Source: Histomonas meleagridis
Taxonomy: Eukaryota > Parabasalia > Tritrichomonadida > Dientamoebidae
Reading direction: 5' to 3'
NCBI GenBank assembly: GCA_020186115.1
Contig: WSYJ01000186.1
Span: 124,001 to 188,000 of the forward strand
Length of the DNA: 64,000 nucleotides
Made by a program: the position numbers and the translations under genes. The notes beneath the pieces were generated by a model. The model ran no database searches and was not told the origin of the DNA. It saw nothing but the letters and a program-made list of their open reading frames with translations. Shown here one piece after another: positions 54,496-63,789 of this stretch (its first letter is position 1; each line of letters begins with the position of its first letter).

Positions 54496-57400
54496 ATGAC
54501 AGTAATTGCAATGGATCTTCTCTTTGAGAACTCATCTATGGTTTTCGAAAACCCTACGCCAGAAGAATGCATTAGGCAGTCAATCATTGATATAGATGAC
54601 GAGTGTCCACCATTAGAAGAAGTTAAAACAATTTTTCTGAGATGTTTGAAATTGTTATTAGATCCCTCTTCAACGTCTATACAATTTCATCTTGAAGCTA
54701 ATACATTCTTAAGAAGATGTTATTCACATTATCCAGAAATGTTATCCATTTTTGGCGATTTTGCTCAACAAAATAATGTTACAATCACGATGGTTATTGT
54801 AGGGATGTCTTTAGTTGTAGATGCTATCAAAGCCAAAAAAGAAGTTCCACAGACAGTTATCAAATATTTTTCAGACATTGCAGAAATTCTCAAACCACAA
54901 TTTCTCGACAAGACAAAAGTCGAATTAGATTGCAACGGAGTTCATTTAAGTCGGAATGTTTCTGCTAATGTTTTATCATTTATATTTCTTAATTCTAATC
55001 CAACTGAAGACATTGCAAATGAATATTTTCCACTTCTATTTGAATGTAAAATCCACAAAAACTTCAAAACAATGTTAGTTCATTATGCTACAGAACATAA
55101 ATTTTTCAAATCATATCCGAAAGATTTAATTTCTAGCATGGACTTTCTTATAATCCTAGATGCTGAGTCAGAAGAACAGATATATCCATTAATTCCTAAT
55201 GAAGATTTTCAAAAGCTTTATTTACTTCTTTTTAACTTCATCATCAGGGCACCCCAAAAGCATTCAATTATATCATATCTTCGAAAAACCGTTGAGTCCA
55301 AATGTGATTTATGCAAGATCAATATTTCTAGTGTATTATCTTCATGTGATCCCACATTAATCACACCTGAAATTTGGGATTATTTATCTAATTTCGATTT
55401 CACGTTAGATCCTAACACAGCCAAGAAATACATTGATTATAAAACTAATCCGAACTTTTTCATCAAATATAATCCCAATTTTATTGATGTTATACCACTT
55501 GATGAATTATTAGATTTAATTAACAAAGATAATTCTAATATTATATATGAAGCATTATTTAGGAATAATCGTTCAAACTTTAAGACACATAGTGTTGAAT
55601 TTTGGAACACATTTTTACAAAACTCAACAAATTTATATCAATTAGCAGCACAATATATTAACATGACAATTACTGATGATAAAGAATTCATTAATTTAAC
55701 ACATGGATTATTTGATATTAACAAAGAAAATCTTTCATATGAATTATGTCGTTTATATTATGAGATCTTAAAGAATCGACGAAATGCTAATAATGTTATT
55801 AATGAACAAGGATTTAAAGATTTGATATTATTAGCTAAACAAGGTAATTCATATTATTGGGAAATGTTATCGAATCCAAATAATTTCATACCTTATTTAA
55901 GCAATAAAGAACTTGAGCCATATATTATTAATGGGTATAGTTTATTATTATATTTACGTGGATTTAAAAATGATATTCCATCAATTACAATACAAGAACA
56001 AACACCAGAATCTATTGAAGAAATTAAGAGTTATGTATTAAAACAATTTAAAGATATATATTCATTATATGATTTTAAGTTTAATACATTAAATGCTATT
56101 TCTTTAGTTGCAGCAGCAAATTTATTTACTGTTTGTGTCTTTCGTAACAAAGGTTTACCGACAATAATTAACTTAGAAGAGAATTCATTAATATTCTTCT
56201 TATTAGTATTTAAATTCTTAAGTGTTATTCGAGATATTTATTCTGGGATTTGTAACTTAGTTAATATGAACTTCTTAAATGAAGCTAATTTTGCAGTATA
56301 TTTCAAAGTGAATAAGAATGTTACTGATTTCCAAACGTTTGTTATTACTGAATTTCTTAAATTATTACGACGAAATAGTTCATCAATTTTTAATGATATT
56401 AAAACTATTACTGTTATATTACAAATGGTCTTTAATTTATTTGAATTTAATGTACCAATTATAGATATGCCTTATTGTATACCATTTGCAGATTTACTTT
56501 CTTCAATTTTAAGTATTAGTTCAGGACGTAGAGAATATACACAAATAGTATCACGTCAATTCCAAAAATATTTACCAAATATTCTTGAAATATTTGTAAA
56601 TTCATCAAAAGCTATAGTTGAATCTCATTCAAATATTCAAATGAATTTATCTATTTTAGGATTTGATCTTATATTACCATATTTCCAAGATTATGCTAAT
56701 AATATTTCAACTAATTTTATTATATTTTATGAGAAAATTTGTATAAACCCACCACCTATAGATATAAATGATAATAAAATATTAGAAGAATTTTTAAAGA
56801 ATGCAATTAATGAAAAAGATTATTTATTAGCACGACAAATCATTAAATTTATAATTAAATTTGGTGATCCTATGGTATTAGAACCATTTATTGAATCAAA
56901 AGAAAATTTATCATTTTCTTCTACATTAATACGATTATTAGGGAAAAATAATCAAAACTTAATATATGAGAAAATATCACCTAAATATTTAACTAATATT
57001 ATAATGAATAAGACTAAATTAAATACAAATCATTTTTATAATATGATATTTACAATAATATTAGATGAAAATGCACGAATTAATCATTATCGAATGTTAA
57101 TTGAGAAAGTATATAATCGTTTTTCATTACAAATAGATACATTATTAGATCCATTAACCGAACAATATAATCAATATCCAGATATATTATGTAAAGCTAT
57201 AAATGAAATGTATGCGATTCCTTATGGAGTTCCAAATATGTTTATATCACGTGCAGAATTATATCCATTACATCCATTTTCGAAATATTTAATTGATTTT
57301 GTTAATGAGTTATTAAATGAAGCTGAAAATAATGAATCACCAAATGCGTTTTATACATTACAAATTATAGCTAATATAATACCATTTTTATTTGTTGAGT

Positions 57401-60400
57401 TAGATATCGAACGAATTTTAACAATTTCATTAAAAGCTTTTGAACTTATTGAGAATTATATTGGTGACATAAACATTGATCAAAATGATGATTTAAGAAA
57501 GTTAAAGAAATCTTCTTCAGCTATTGCATTAATACATTATATTTGTTATTCACCTAAATGTTTAGATAAAGTTATACCATATTTACTTACAAACATTAAA
57601 ACATATTCAGATACTCAAATTTTAATAATATTATTACTTATTAAATCATTATTAACAATTCCTACTGTACAATTTGTAATGATATCATCATTAATTAAAT
57701 ATAACTTCTTAAGTTTTGTCCAATTTTATTTCCACAAAGAACATCCAAACAAAACTATTGATACAATTACAAAACAAATTCTATTGCAATTAACTGATTA
57801 TTTCATCCAAAAGTTAAATAATATTAATGAAACTACAGCGCCAATTATCGATGAATTAACAATTGTTGAAAATCCTTATGAAGTTACATTTTCGAATAAT
57901 TTAATTGTAGTTGCAGATCAACATATATTCCCATTAATATTTATCCAAAATAATATTAAAATATATCAATTAATTAAAGATATGTTTTATGATCGATTTG
58001 AAAAACTTAAAAATCGTACATTTAAATTTAATATTAATGAATATCGTACACGTCTATTAAATAATATGCCTGAACCTTTACAACATACTAAAGGTTTACC
58101 GAAAGGTATTTCAGCTAAAGGTTTTAAACATTTAACAGAAGATTTACAATCAACAATATTATATTATTCATTACCTCGAATGCCTGATGAAATTACACCA
58201 GCTATGAAACGTTACTTAACTACTAAACCTGTTTGGGTCGATTGTTGGATACAACAAAAGCCTTCATTAATATTATTACCAGAACATTATTTAATATTAT
58301 ATCCGATCTTAGAAACATTAAATAAAATTAAAGAAGAGAATTTGGATGATATTGGACCTGATGAATTACTTATTGATCAATTTTGTCAATATGATTTATA
58401 TAAAACTTTAATCGAAATTATATTCGATAAGCATTCTATGTATAAATCACAAGTATTACAAATAATTAAAAATATTACATATAATTTCATTGGATTAAAT
58501 GGTATTATCGATTTATTGAAAGAAAAAATTAGATTTAAACCTGATGATTCGAAATCTTCTTTCAATTATACATTTTATCAAGTTATCGATTTCGTAAGTT
58601 CAATGTCAACCAATGATAAATTCATTAAACAATTCGATGAAAAATGTTCGAAATTAATTCTAAATGTTTTACGTGTACCTTCATCAACTAATTCATTCAA
58701 ATTCTTAATTAAAGCTTTATCGTTATTAATTAACCCTGAATTAGAGACTTTACCCAACGCTGCTTTACAATTATTAATTAGTATCCAACTTAATTCTACT
58801 AAAGAGTTACAAATGCCAATTTTAAATTTGTTATCTAAAGTACCTAAAAAGTGCATTAGTGAACTTGCTCCTTACATCAATAAGACATTTGAAAAAGTTA
58901 TATCGGCATGTCAAGGCGGCAACGATCAGAACTCATTCAAAATACTTTTGACGTATTTACATGAGTTTGATTTCTTAGTGGAAACTTATAATGTTGATTT
59001 AATTACAATGTTAAAAGATATGTTAACAAATTATAAACGAGAGAACTTACCAATCATTGGAGAATTATTATCAATATTATGTCCTAAACGGAATCAATCA
59101 ATGTCAATATTAGTAAACTCGGCACAAAGTATTGATACAAATCAATCATTAGATATGACATTACATATACCTAAACCATTATTAATGCAAGCGCCAGAAT
59201 TTTGGCAAATCATTAGTGATAACTTAAAATTATTCACACGTATCTTAGATGAACATCCCGATGTTTTACTTAATGAATTAAAATTCCTTCAAAATTATCC
59301 CGAAATATTATTACTTAAGCCACGAATCCAAATCTTTCATCGTATCCAATTTGGTAAAATCAATCATTCCAACACAATACGTATTAAAGTACGTCGTGAT
59401 CATGTTTTAGTTGATTCATTCAAAAGCTTACAACGAAAGGCTTGTGACTTACTTAGTGAATATAACATTAAGTTCATTGGTGAAGAAGGTATTGATGCAG
59501 GCGGCATTAAGCGTAGTTGGTTCTCATTATTAATCAAAGAATTATTTAATCCAAACTATGCATTATTTACTCCTTCATCAAATCTGAGAAGTTTCCAGCC
59601 ATCAATTTCATCATACTTTAATCCAGATCACATCGCATACTTTCGATTTGCTGGTAAAATGCTCGCGAGAACTATCATAGAAGGTATATGTGTCGAAGCG
59701 CATTTAACAAGAGCATTTTTAAAGTCATTGTTAAAGTTACCAATGGATTTACAAGATATTGAAGACTCAGATGAACGATTATATAAGTCATTGATTTGGA
59801 TTAAGAATAATAAAGTCGATGAAGATGAATTAGATATGCCTTTCACTGTAGACATCGATGATATGGGAGTACATAAAACTGTTGAATTAGTTCCTAATGG
59901 TGAAAACATTCGAATTAATGAAGAAAACAAAGAAGAGTTCATTCGATTAATGATACAAAATAGATTGGTCACTTCAATTAAGGCTCAAACTGACGCTTTT
60001 TGTGAAGGATTTTATTCTTTGATCCCAATTGAAGACTTAAAGATGTTCAAGCCAAACGAATTGGATTTGTTGATTTGCGGGTTGCCTGAAATAGATATTG
60101 AAGACTTAAAGAAAAATTGCGTGTACGATAGGCCATATCATGCCGATCATCAAATTATCGTTTGGCTGTTTAACGTTCTCGAAAGGTGTGGCCCAGAATT
60201 TAAGGCGAAATTCCTTCTGTTCTTAACTGGTTCTTCACAAATTCCTGTTGGTGGATTCCGTGCCTTAGCTGATATGGGTAGAGAAATTAGAATAGGACCT
60301 GGAGGTGGCCATGAAAGACTTCCTTGCGCTCATACTTGTAGTAATAGATTGGACCTCCCAACTTATAGTAGCGAAAAGGAATTGGAAGAGAAATTAATGA

Positions 60401-60438
60401 TGGCAATCCAAGAATGCAATACTTTTGGATTCGCTTAA
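54496..60438 (+). CDS. HECT-domain E3 ubiquitin ligase
   Basis: 1980 residues from an ATG at 54496 (in-frame ATG also at 54511). Residues 1 to about 1600 are helical, HEAT-like and without motifs I recognise. They could be the divergent armadillo-type N-terminus of the HUWE1/TOM1 group. The HECT domain covers about 1620-1980: GEEGIDAGGIKRSWFSLL, then YFRFAGKMLARTI, then LPCAHTCSNRLDLP. The catalytic cysteine is Cys1948, 32 residues from the end. The C-terminus NTFGFA has the aromatic residue needed near the end of HECT proteins. It takes ubiquitin from an E2 as a thioester and passes it to substrates. The stop overlaps TAAA. Confidence 0.93.
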   Translation: MTVIAMDLLFENSSMVFENPTPEECIRQSIIDIDDECPPLEEVKTIFLRCLKLLLDPSSTSIQFHLEANTFLRRCYSHYPEMLSIFGDFAQQNNVTITMVIVGMSLVVDAIKAKKEVPQTVIKYFSDIAEILKPQFLDKTKVELDCNGVHLSRNVSANVLSFIFLNSNPTEDIANEYFPLLFECKIHKNFKTMLVHYATEHKFFKSYPKDLISSMDFLIILDAESEEQIYPLIPNEDFQKLYLLLFNFIIRAPQKHSIISYLRKTVESKCDLCKINISSVLSSCDPTLITPEIWDYLSNFDFTLDPNTAKKYIDYKTNPNFFIKYNPNFIDVIPLDELLDLINKDNSNIIYEALFRNNRSNFKTHSVEFWNTFLQNSTNLYQLAAQYINMTITDDKEFINLTHGLFDINKENLSYELCRLYYEILKNRRNANNVINEQGFKDLILLAKQGNSYYWEMLSNPNNFIPYLSNKELEPYIINGYSLLLYLRGFKNDIPSITIQEQTPESIEEIKSYVLKQFKDIYSLYDFKFNTLNAISLVAAANLFTVCVFRNKGLPTIINLEENSLIFFLLVFKFLSVIRDIYSGICNLVNMNFLNEANFAVYFKVNKNVTDFQTFVITEFLKLLRRNSSSIFNDIKTITVILQMVFNLFEFNVPIIDMPYCIPFADLLSSILSISSGRREYTQIVSRQFQKYLPNILEIFVNSSKAIVESHSNIQMNLSILGFDLILPYFQDYANNISTNFIIFYEKICINPPPIDINDNKILEEFLKNAINEKDYLLARQIIKFIIKFGDPMVLEPFIESKENLSFSSTLIRLLGKNNQNLIYEKISPKYLTNIIMNKTKLNTNHFYNMIFTIILDENARINHYRMLIEKVYNRFSLQIDTLLDPLTEQYNQYPDILCKAINEMYAIPYGVPNMFISRAELYPLHPFSKYLIDFVNELLNEAENNESPNAFYTLQIIANIIPFLFVELDIERILTISLKAFELIENYIGDINIDQNDDLRKLKKSSSAIALIHYICYSPKCLDKVIPYLLTNIKTYSDTQILIILLLIKSLLTIPTVQFVMISSLIKYNFLSFVQFYFHKEHPNKTIDTITKQILLQLTDYFIQKLNNINETTAPIIDELTIVENPYEVTFSNNLIVVADQHIFPLIFIQNNIKIYQLIKDMFYDRFEKLKNRTFKFNINEYRTRLLNNMPEPLQHTKGLPKGISAKGFKHLTEDLQSTILYYSLPRMPDEITPAMKRYLTTKPVWVDCWIQQKPSLILLPEHYLILYPILETLNKIKEENLDDIGPDELLIDQFCQYDLYKTLIEIIFDKHSMYKSQVLQIIKNITYNFIGLNGIIDLLKEKIRFKPDDSKSSFNYTFYQVIDFVSSMSTNDKFIKQFDEKCSKLILNVLRVPSSTNSFKFLIKALSLLINPELETLPNAALQLLISIQLNSTKELQMPILNLLSKVPKKCISELAPYINKTFEKVISACQGGNDQNSFKILLTYLHEFDFLVETYNVDLITMLKDMLTNYKRENLPIIGELLSILCPKRNQSMSILVNSAQSIDTNQSLDMTLHIPKPLLMQAPEFWQIISDNLKLFTRILDEHPDVLLNELKFLQNYPEILLLKPRIQIFHRIQFGKINHSNTIRIKVRRDHVLVDSFKSLQRKACDLLSEYNIKFIGEEGIDAGGIKRSWFSLLIKELFNPNYALFTPSSNLRSFQPSISSYFNPDHIAYFRFAGKMLARTIIEGICVEAHLTRAFLKSLLKLPMDLQDIEDSDERLYKSLIWIKNNKVDEDELDMPFTVDIDDMGVHKTVELVPNGENIRINEENKEEFIRLMIQNRLVTSIKAQTDAFCEGFYSLIPIEDLKMFKPNELDLLICGLPEIDIEDLKKNCVYDRPYHADHQIIVWLFNVLERCGPEFKAKFLLFLTGSSQIPVGGFRALADMGREIRIGPGGGHERLPCAHTCSNRLDLPTYSSEKELEEKLMMAIQECNTFGFA

Positions 60439-60503
60439 ATAAAGGAAAAATAATTTATTTAAACATATTTGTGTGGCTTTCGTTGTGCTCTCCATGGGCG
60501 CTT

Positions 60504-60692
60504 TCACCTACGATGTGGACGTGGAAAGGTCGGAATGTCAAAGTCGTCGTCATCAAATCCGGAATTTCTTTGTTGTTCCTCAACCTTTGAAATCGCTGTC
60601 ATCATTTCTTTGTATTGTTGGGACTCTTTTCGTTCTGGTGATATTGGATCATTCCAATCTTGTGGGAATAAATTATCATAATATTCACTCAT
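60504..60692 (-). CDS. Small acidic hypothetical protein
   Basis: 62 residues from the ATG at 60692; an in-frame ATG at 60707 would add five. Composition is protein-like: SEYYDNLFPQDWNDPISPER, then a helix (QYKEMMTAISKVEEQQ), then FDDDDFDIPTFPRPHRR. It convincingly prefers this strand over the two overlapping plus-strand frames. The family is not recognised. Its tail-to-tail spacing from the HECT gene is 65 bases, and it is divergent from the DHHC-like gene with only 55 bases between ATGs. The possibility that CGTAGGTGA near the end is a splice donor cannot be excluded. Confidence 0.5.
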   Translation of the reverse strand: MSEYYDNLFPQDWNDPISPERKESQQYKEMMTAISKVEEQQRNSGFDDDDFDIPTFPRPHRR

Positions 60693-60747
60693 TTTGATTA
60701 TTTTCATATCACATGTCTATGAACAAAAACTTAAGAAAAATATTTTA

Positions 60748-61719
60748 ATGACAAGACCTTATAAAAGAGTAACAGAAGATATTCCTTTTCCTGGATATAG
60801 TTCCGGTAAATATGAAAAACATTTCGGAATTAATTTTCTTAAAATGGATAATTCAAATTTAATTTTATTAGGTTCATGGATATTTCATCCATTAACACCA
60901 TCAGCATCACCAATTATTGGTATTGGATATATATTAATTTTATTTTATTATTATACACATTATTTCAAACATTATTATCTGATATTATTTTTTGCAATTT
61001 TCATTGATTTTTTATATCTTTCATCATTTTTCCGTACTATTCATGATGGCCCTGGCTATTATCCATTTTATTGGGCATATGAACAATCTTCAGATGATAT
61101 TACAAACCAAAATGAACCTACAGAACTTGATACTCTTCTACCAAAATTTGATCCTGGTCCAGAAGGGATTATAACTACGCCCGAACAACTTAAATGGGCA
61201 CGTAATCAACCACGACCTCCAAGATCTATTGTCTCCAAATCTGCAGCTCGTATAGTAATTCGACCGGATCATTATTGTAATTGGACGCAAACATGGATTG
61301 GAAAGCGTAACATTAAATTTTTCATTCTTTTTACATTTTATGGCTTTTTATTTAGTATTATTATCTGTACCACATTTGTAATTCTTTGTTATCGAGATAT
61401 TAAATCTAATAACTATGGGTTATTTAATTTTTCTTTTCTAATTAAAATTGCAATATTTTATTCTGCATTTCATTTGGGTTCATTTGCATTATCGTTTTCA
61501 GCATCAACATTTGCTTTTGTGTTGCTAGGAACAACTTCATGGGAAAGAACAGCAGAAATACCAAGAGAAAAATTTACAAAGCCAACAATATTGGAGAATA
61601 TCGAAGATGCGTTTGGTCCAAGAAACAAATGGTACCTTTATTTGTCGCCTTTTTATTCACCTTGGAAAAATATGTCAAATGATAAACTTGTTGAAGGATA
61701 TGAAAATTATTATGAATAA
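60748..61719 (+). CDS. DHHC-type palmitoyltransferase-like protein, zinc ligands lost
   Basis: 323 residues from the first ATG at 60748; codons before it begin with TTG. Four membrane segments lie about 53-70, 77-95, 190-212 and 225-255. Between the second and third, at 160-190, is the cysteine-rich-domain position: ARIVIRPDHYCNWTQTWIGK. It keeps DHYC (174-177; the variant also seen in yeast Akr-type enzymes), W179 and the G-K-R-N part, but the upstream Cys/His zinc ligands are replaced (RSIVSKSAAR). GTTSWERT in the cytoplasmic part after the last helix stands for the TTxE motif. The topology and DHYC support the family. Activity without zinc fingers is uncertain. Confidence 0.75.
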   Translation: MTRPYKRVTEDIPFPGYSSGKYEKHFGINFLKMDNSNLILLGSWIFHPLTPSASPIIGIGYILILFYYYTHYFKHYYLILFFAIFIDFLYLSSFFRTIHDGPGYYPFYWAYEQSSDDITNQNEPTELDTLLPKFDPGPEGIITTPEQLKWARNQPRPPRSIVSKSAARIVIRPDHYCNWTQTWIGKRNIKFFILFTFYGFLFSIIICTTFVILCYRDIKSNNYGLFNFSFLIKIAIFYSAFHLGSFALSFSASTFAFVLLGTTSWERTAEIPREKFTKPTILENIEDAFGPRNKWYLYLSPFYSPWKNMSNDKLVEGYENYYE

Positions 61720-62693
61720 ATATGTTTTTATTTTTTGATGATTCTTCAGCATAAAATGCTAAACATCTAAAATTTCGAATATGTGAAAAGATATGTTTTT
61801 TTAAAATTGTATATGAGATTCAAAATGAAAAGAACTTGATTTGTATTTTTACGAACTCCAATATCAGGAGATAGAACAATCAATAATCTTTATCTCTTTT
61901 GCAAAAATGGGAAATTAATTTTCAATTCTATACAAAAAATGGTCACAAAATTTCGAACCGTTCATCACATTTTTTAACGATAGACACACAAATTTTTTAT
62001 CGTCATATTTTAATTAATTAAGATTTTCTCGGTAAAATTCATCATTTTTAGTTCCAAAACGTGACCACACCATCACAATCATAAATGTCAGTACATGGTA
62101 TTGTTTATATAATGTATAAACATAAATTTAATCAATTAAGCAAGTAGTTATGCGATAATATGAGATTAAATAATTTACGATGCGAAAGGTTCTTAGCTCA
62201 TTCGCTTTATTTTGTAATTTATTATATTTTTTATAAGATATTATTATTTTAAATATTTTTTCTAATTGAATTATTTTTGATCTAACACAATTCAAAATCA
62301 ATTATAATTGATTAAACCATTAATTAAATTATAATTATAATTAAACCATTAATTAAATTATAATTATAATTAAACCATTAATTAAATTATAATTAAACCA
62401 TTAATTTGAGATCTCGAAAATGTATGAAAACTTTGAAAAATTGAGCATTAGAATTATGTCATACATAGGTTTTTTATGGCTTATTATGATTATTAATCAA
62501 GTTTATTAAGTTTTAAAAAAAATTGTAGAATATTTATTGAGATAAAAGCAAAAAAATATTTCCTTCTCAATTTTTCAAAAACTGATAAAAATGCCATTCA
62601 ACAACAAAGAAAGTGACTGAATGCGTCTGAAAAAAAAAAAAAAAAAAAAATTGAATTGATATTTGGTCCGAAGGAATTTTGAGAATAAGTGCT
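61720..62693. other. Long AT-rich intergenic region
   Basis: Contains the 29-bp tandem repeat (62314-62407), a GAAAGTGAC element (62609-62617), a 21-base A run (62630-62650) and a tiny upstream ORF with ATG at 62621 that ends at 62659 before the Rab ATG. No other gene seen. Confidence 0.45.
62314..62407 (+). repeat. 29-bp AT-rich tandem repeat
   Basis: Unit aaaccattaattaaattata followed by attataatt, starting at 62314 and 62343. A shortened copy starts at 62372 and a fragment at 62395. Not coding. Confidence 0.9.
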
Positions 62694-63335
62694 ATGGAAC
62701 CTGATGGTAAAATCAAGCTCAAGGTTGCAATGGTTGGAGATACAGCTGTTGGAAAAACCGCAATTGCAGTACGCTTTGCTTATAATTCATTTCAACCCAA
62801 CATAGGTCATACGCCATGTGCTGAAATTTTTGAAAAAGATTTCATCATAAATGGAAAGGAAATTACCATAGAAATTGTTGATACAGCTGGGCAAGAAGTG
62901 TATAAGTCTCTTACAAAAAATTATTATCGGAATGTCCATGCAGTTATAATCGTTTTTGCTGTTGGAAGTTATAATAAAGCACAAAAGAATGGCCGCAGTT
63001 CATTTGAAAATGTTGGTGAATGGTATAGCGATGTTGTTGAGATCAACAATACTACTAATATAGCCATTTGTGGTAATATGACTGATCTTCAAAATAGAGA
63101 AGTATCATTTGAAGAAGGCCAACAGAAAGCAAGTTCCATATCAGAATCTATACCATATTTCGAAACAAGTGCACTTACGGGCGAAGGAATCGAAGCCTTA
63201 TTTCAATATATTGCGAAGAAACATTTAGAATCCTACAATTCTGAGCAACCCGTTACTGTAGTCAATCCTGCACAATCAAACGAAAAAACAGATAAGAAAA
63301 AATCAGGTTGTTTTATTTTAAGGTTGTTTAATTAG
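62694..63335 (+). CDS. Rab-like small GTPase with altered G4 motif
   Basis: 213 residues from the first ATG at 62694; the frame upstream opens at TTG. G1 is GDTAVGKT (15-22), switch I has Thr40 and G3 is DTAGQE (63-68) with Gln67. The Rab-type switch II is TKNYYRNVHAVIIVF. G4 reads GNMTD (127-131), so the guanine-specifying NKxD is NMTD. G5 is ETSAL (157-161). The C-terminus is KKKSGCFILRLFN with one Cys (206) eight from the end, not a standard CC, CxC or CaaX end. Rab proteins direct vesicle traffic at membranes. Membrane attachment by a single non-terminal Cys would be atypical. A long A run and a short upstream ORF lie in the 5' region. Confidence 0.85.
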   Translation: MEPDGKIKLKVAMVGDTAVGKTAIAVRFAYNSFQPNIGHTPCAEIFEKDFIINGKEITIEIVDTAGQEVYKSLTKNYYRNVHAVIIVFAVGSYNKAQKNGRSSFENVGEWYSDVVEINNTTNIAICGNMTDLQNREVSFEEGQQKASSISESIPYFETSALTGEGIEALFQYIAKKHLESYNSEQPVTVVNPAQSNEKTDKKKSGCFILRLFN

Positions 63336-63789
63336 TTTTTTTGAATATGAAAATAACATTTTTTTTTTGTAAAAATCATTTCTGAAATAATTATTGTAAG
63401 ACTTAAGTCGATTAATTAATGTTTTAAATATGTTCTTATTTCTTCAATTGCACACATGAGACTTCTAATAAAAAAAACTGTTGTATATTGCATATAAATG
63501 AAAGTGAATTAGTGAGGAAAATATTACCAAAATGTTATATCTTGCAGTTATTTAGTTGAATTAAATAATAAAAAAAATAGATATACAATTGCAAAGTAAT
63601 AATGATAATAGTAAAGATCTAATGCCATATTAATGTAATATTATCTAAATTGTGTGTTAAATGGCTACAAGATAATTTCACGAAGCTAATTGAAAAAAAT
63701 TTTTGAACTTCCACGATCAATATCGATTCAAAAAATCAACTTTTTCACTAGGGTTAATCAATAGCTTATTCATAAAAGTGACATGATGA
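63336..63789. other. Intergenic region
   Basis: AT-rich spacer ending in AAAAGTGAC (63774-63782) just before the ATG at 63790. Nothing else seen. Confidence 0.4.
63774..63782 (+). promoter_or_regulatory. AAAAGTGAC element before the last partial gene
   Basis: AAAAGTGAC ends seven bases before the ATG at 63790, the same arrangement as at the TOR and NTMT genes. Confidence 0.4.

Noticed and set aside
60469-60697. Two overlapping plus-strand frames of about 70 codons after the HECT gene
   Set aside because: The minus-strand frame in the same place has more natural composition and a better start context; the plus frames read as its antisense.
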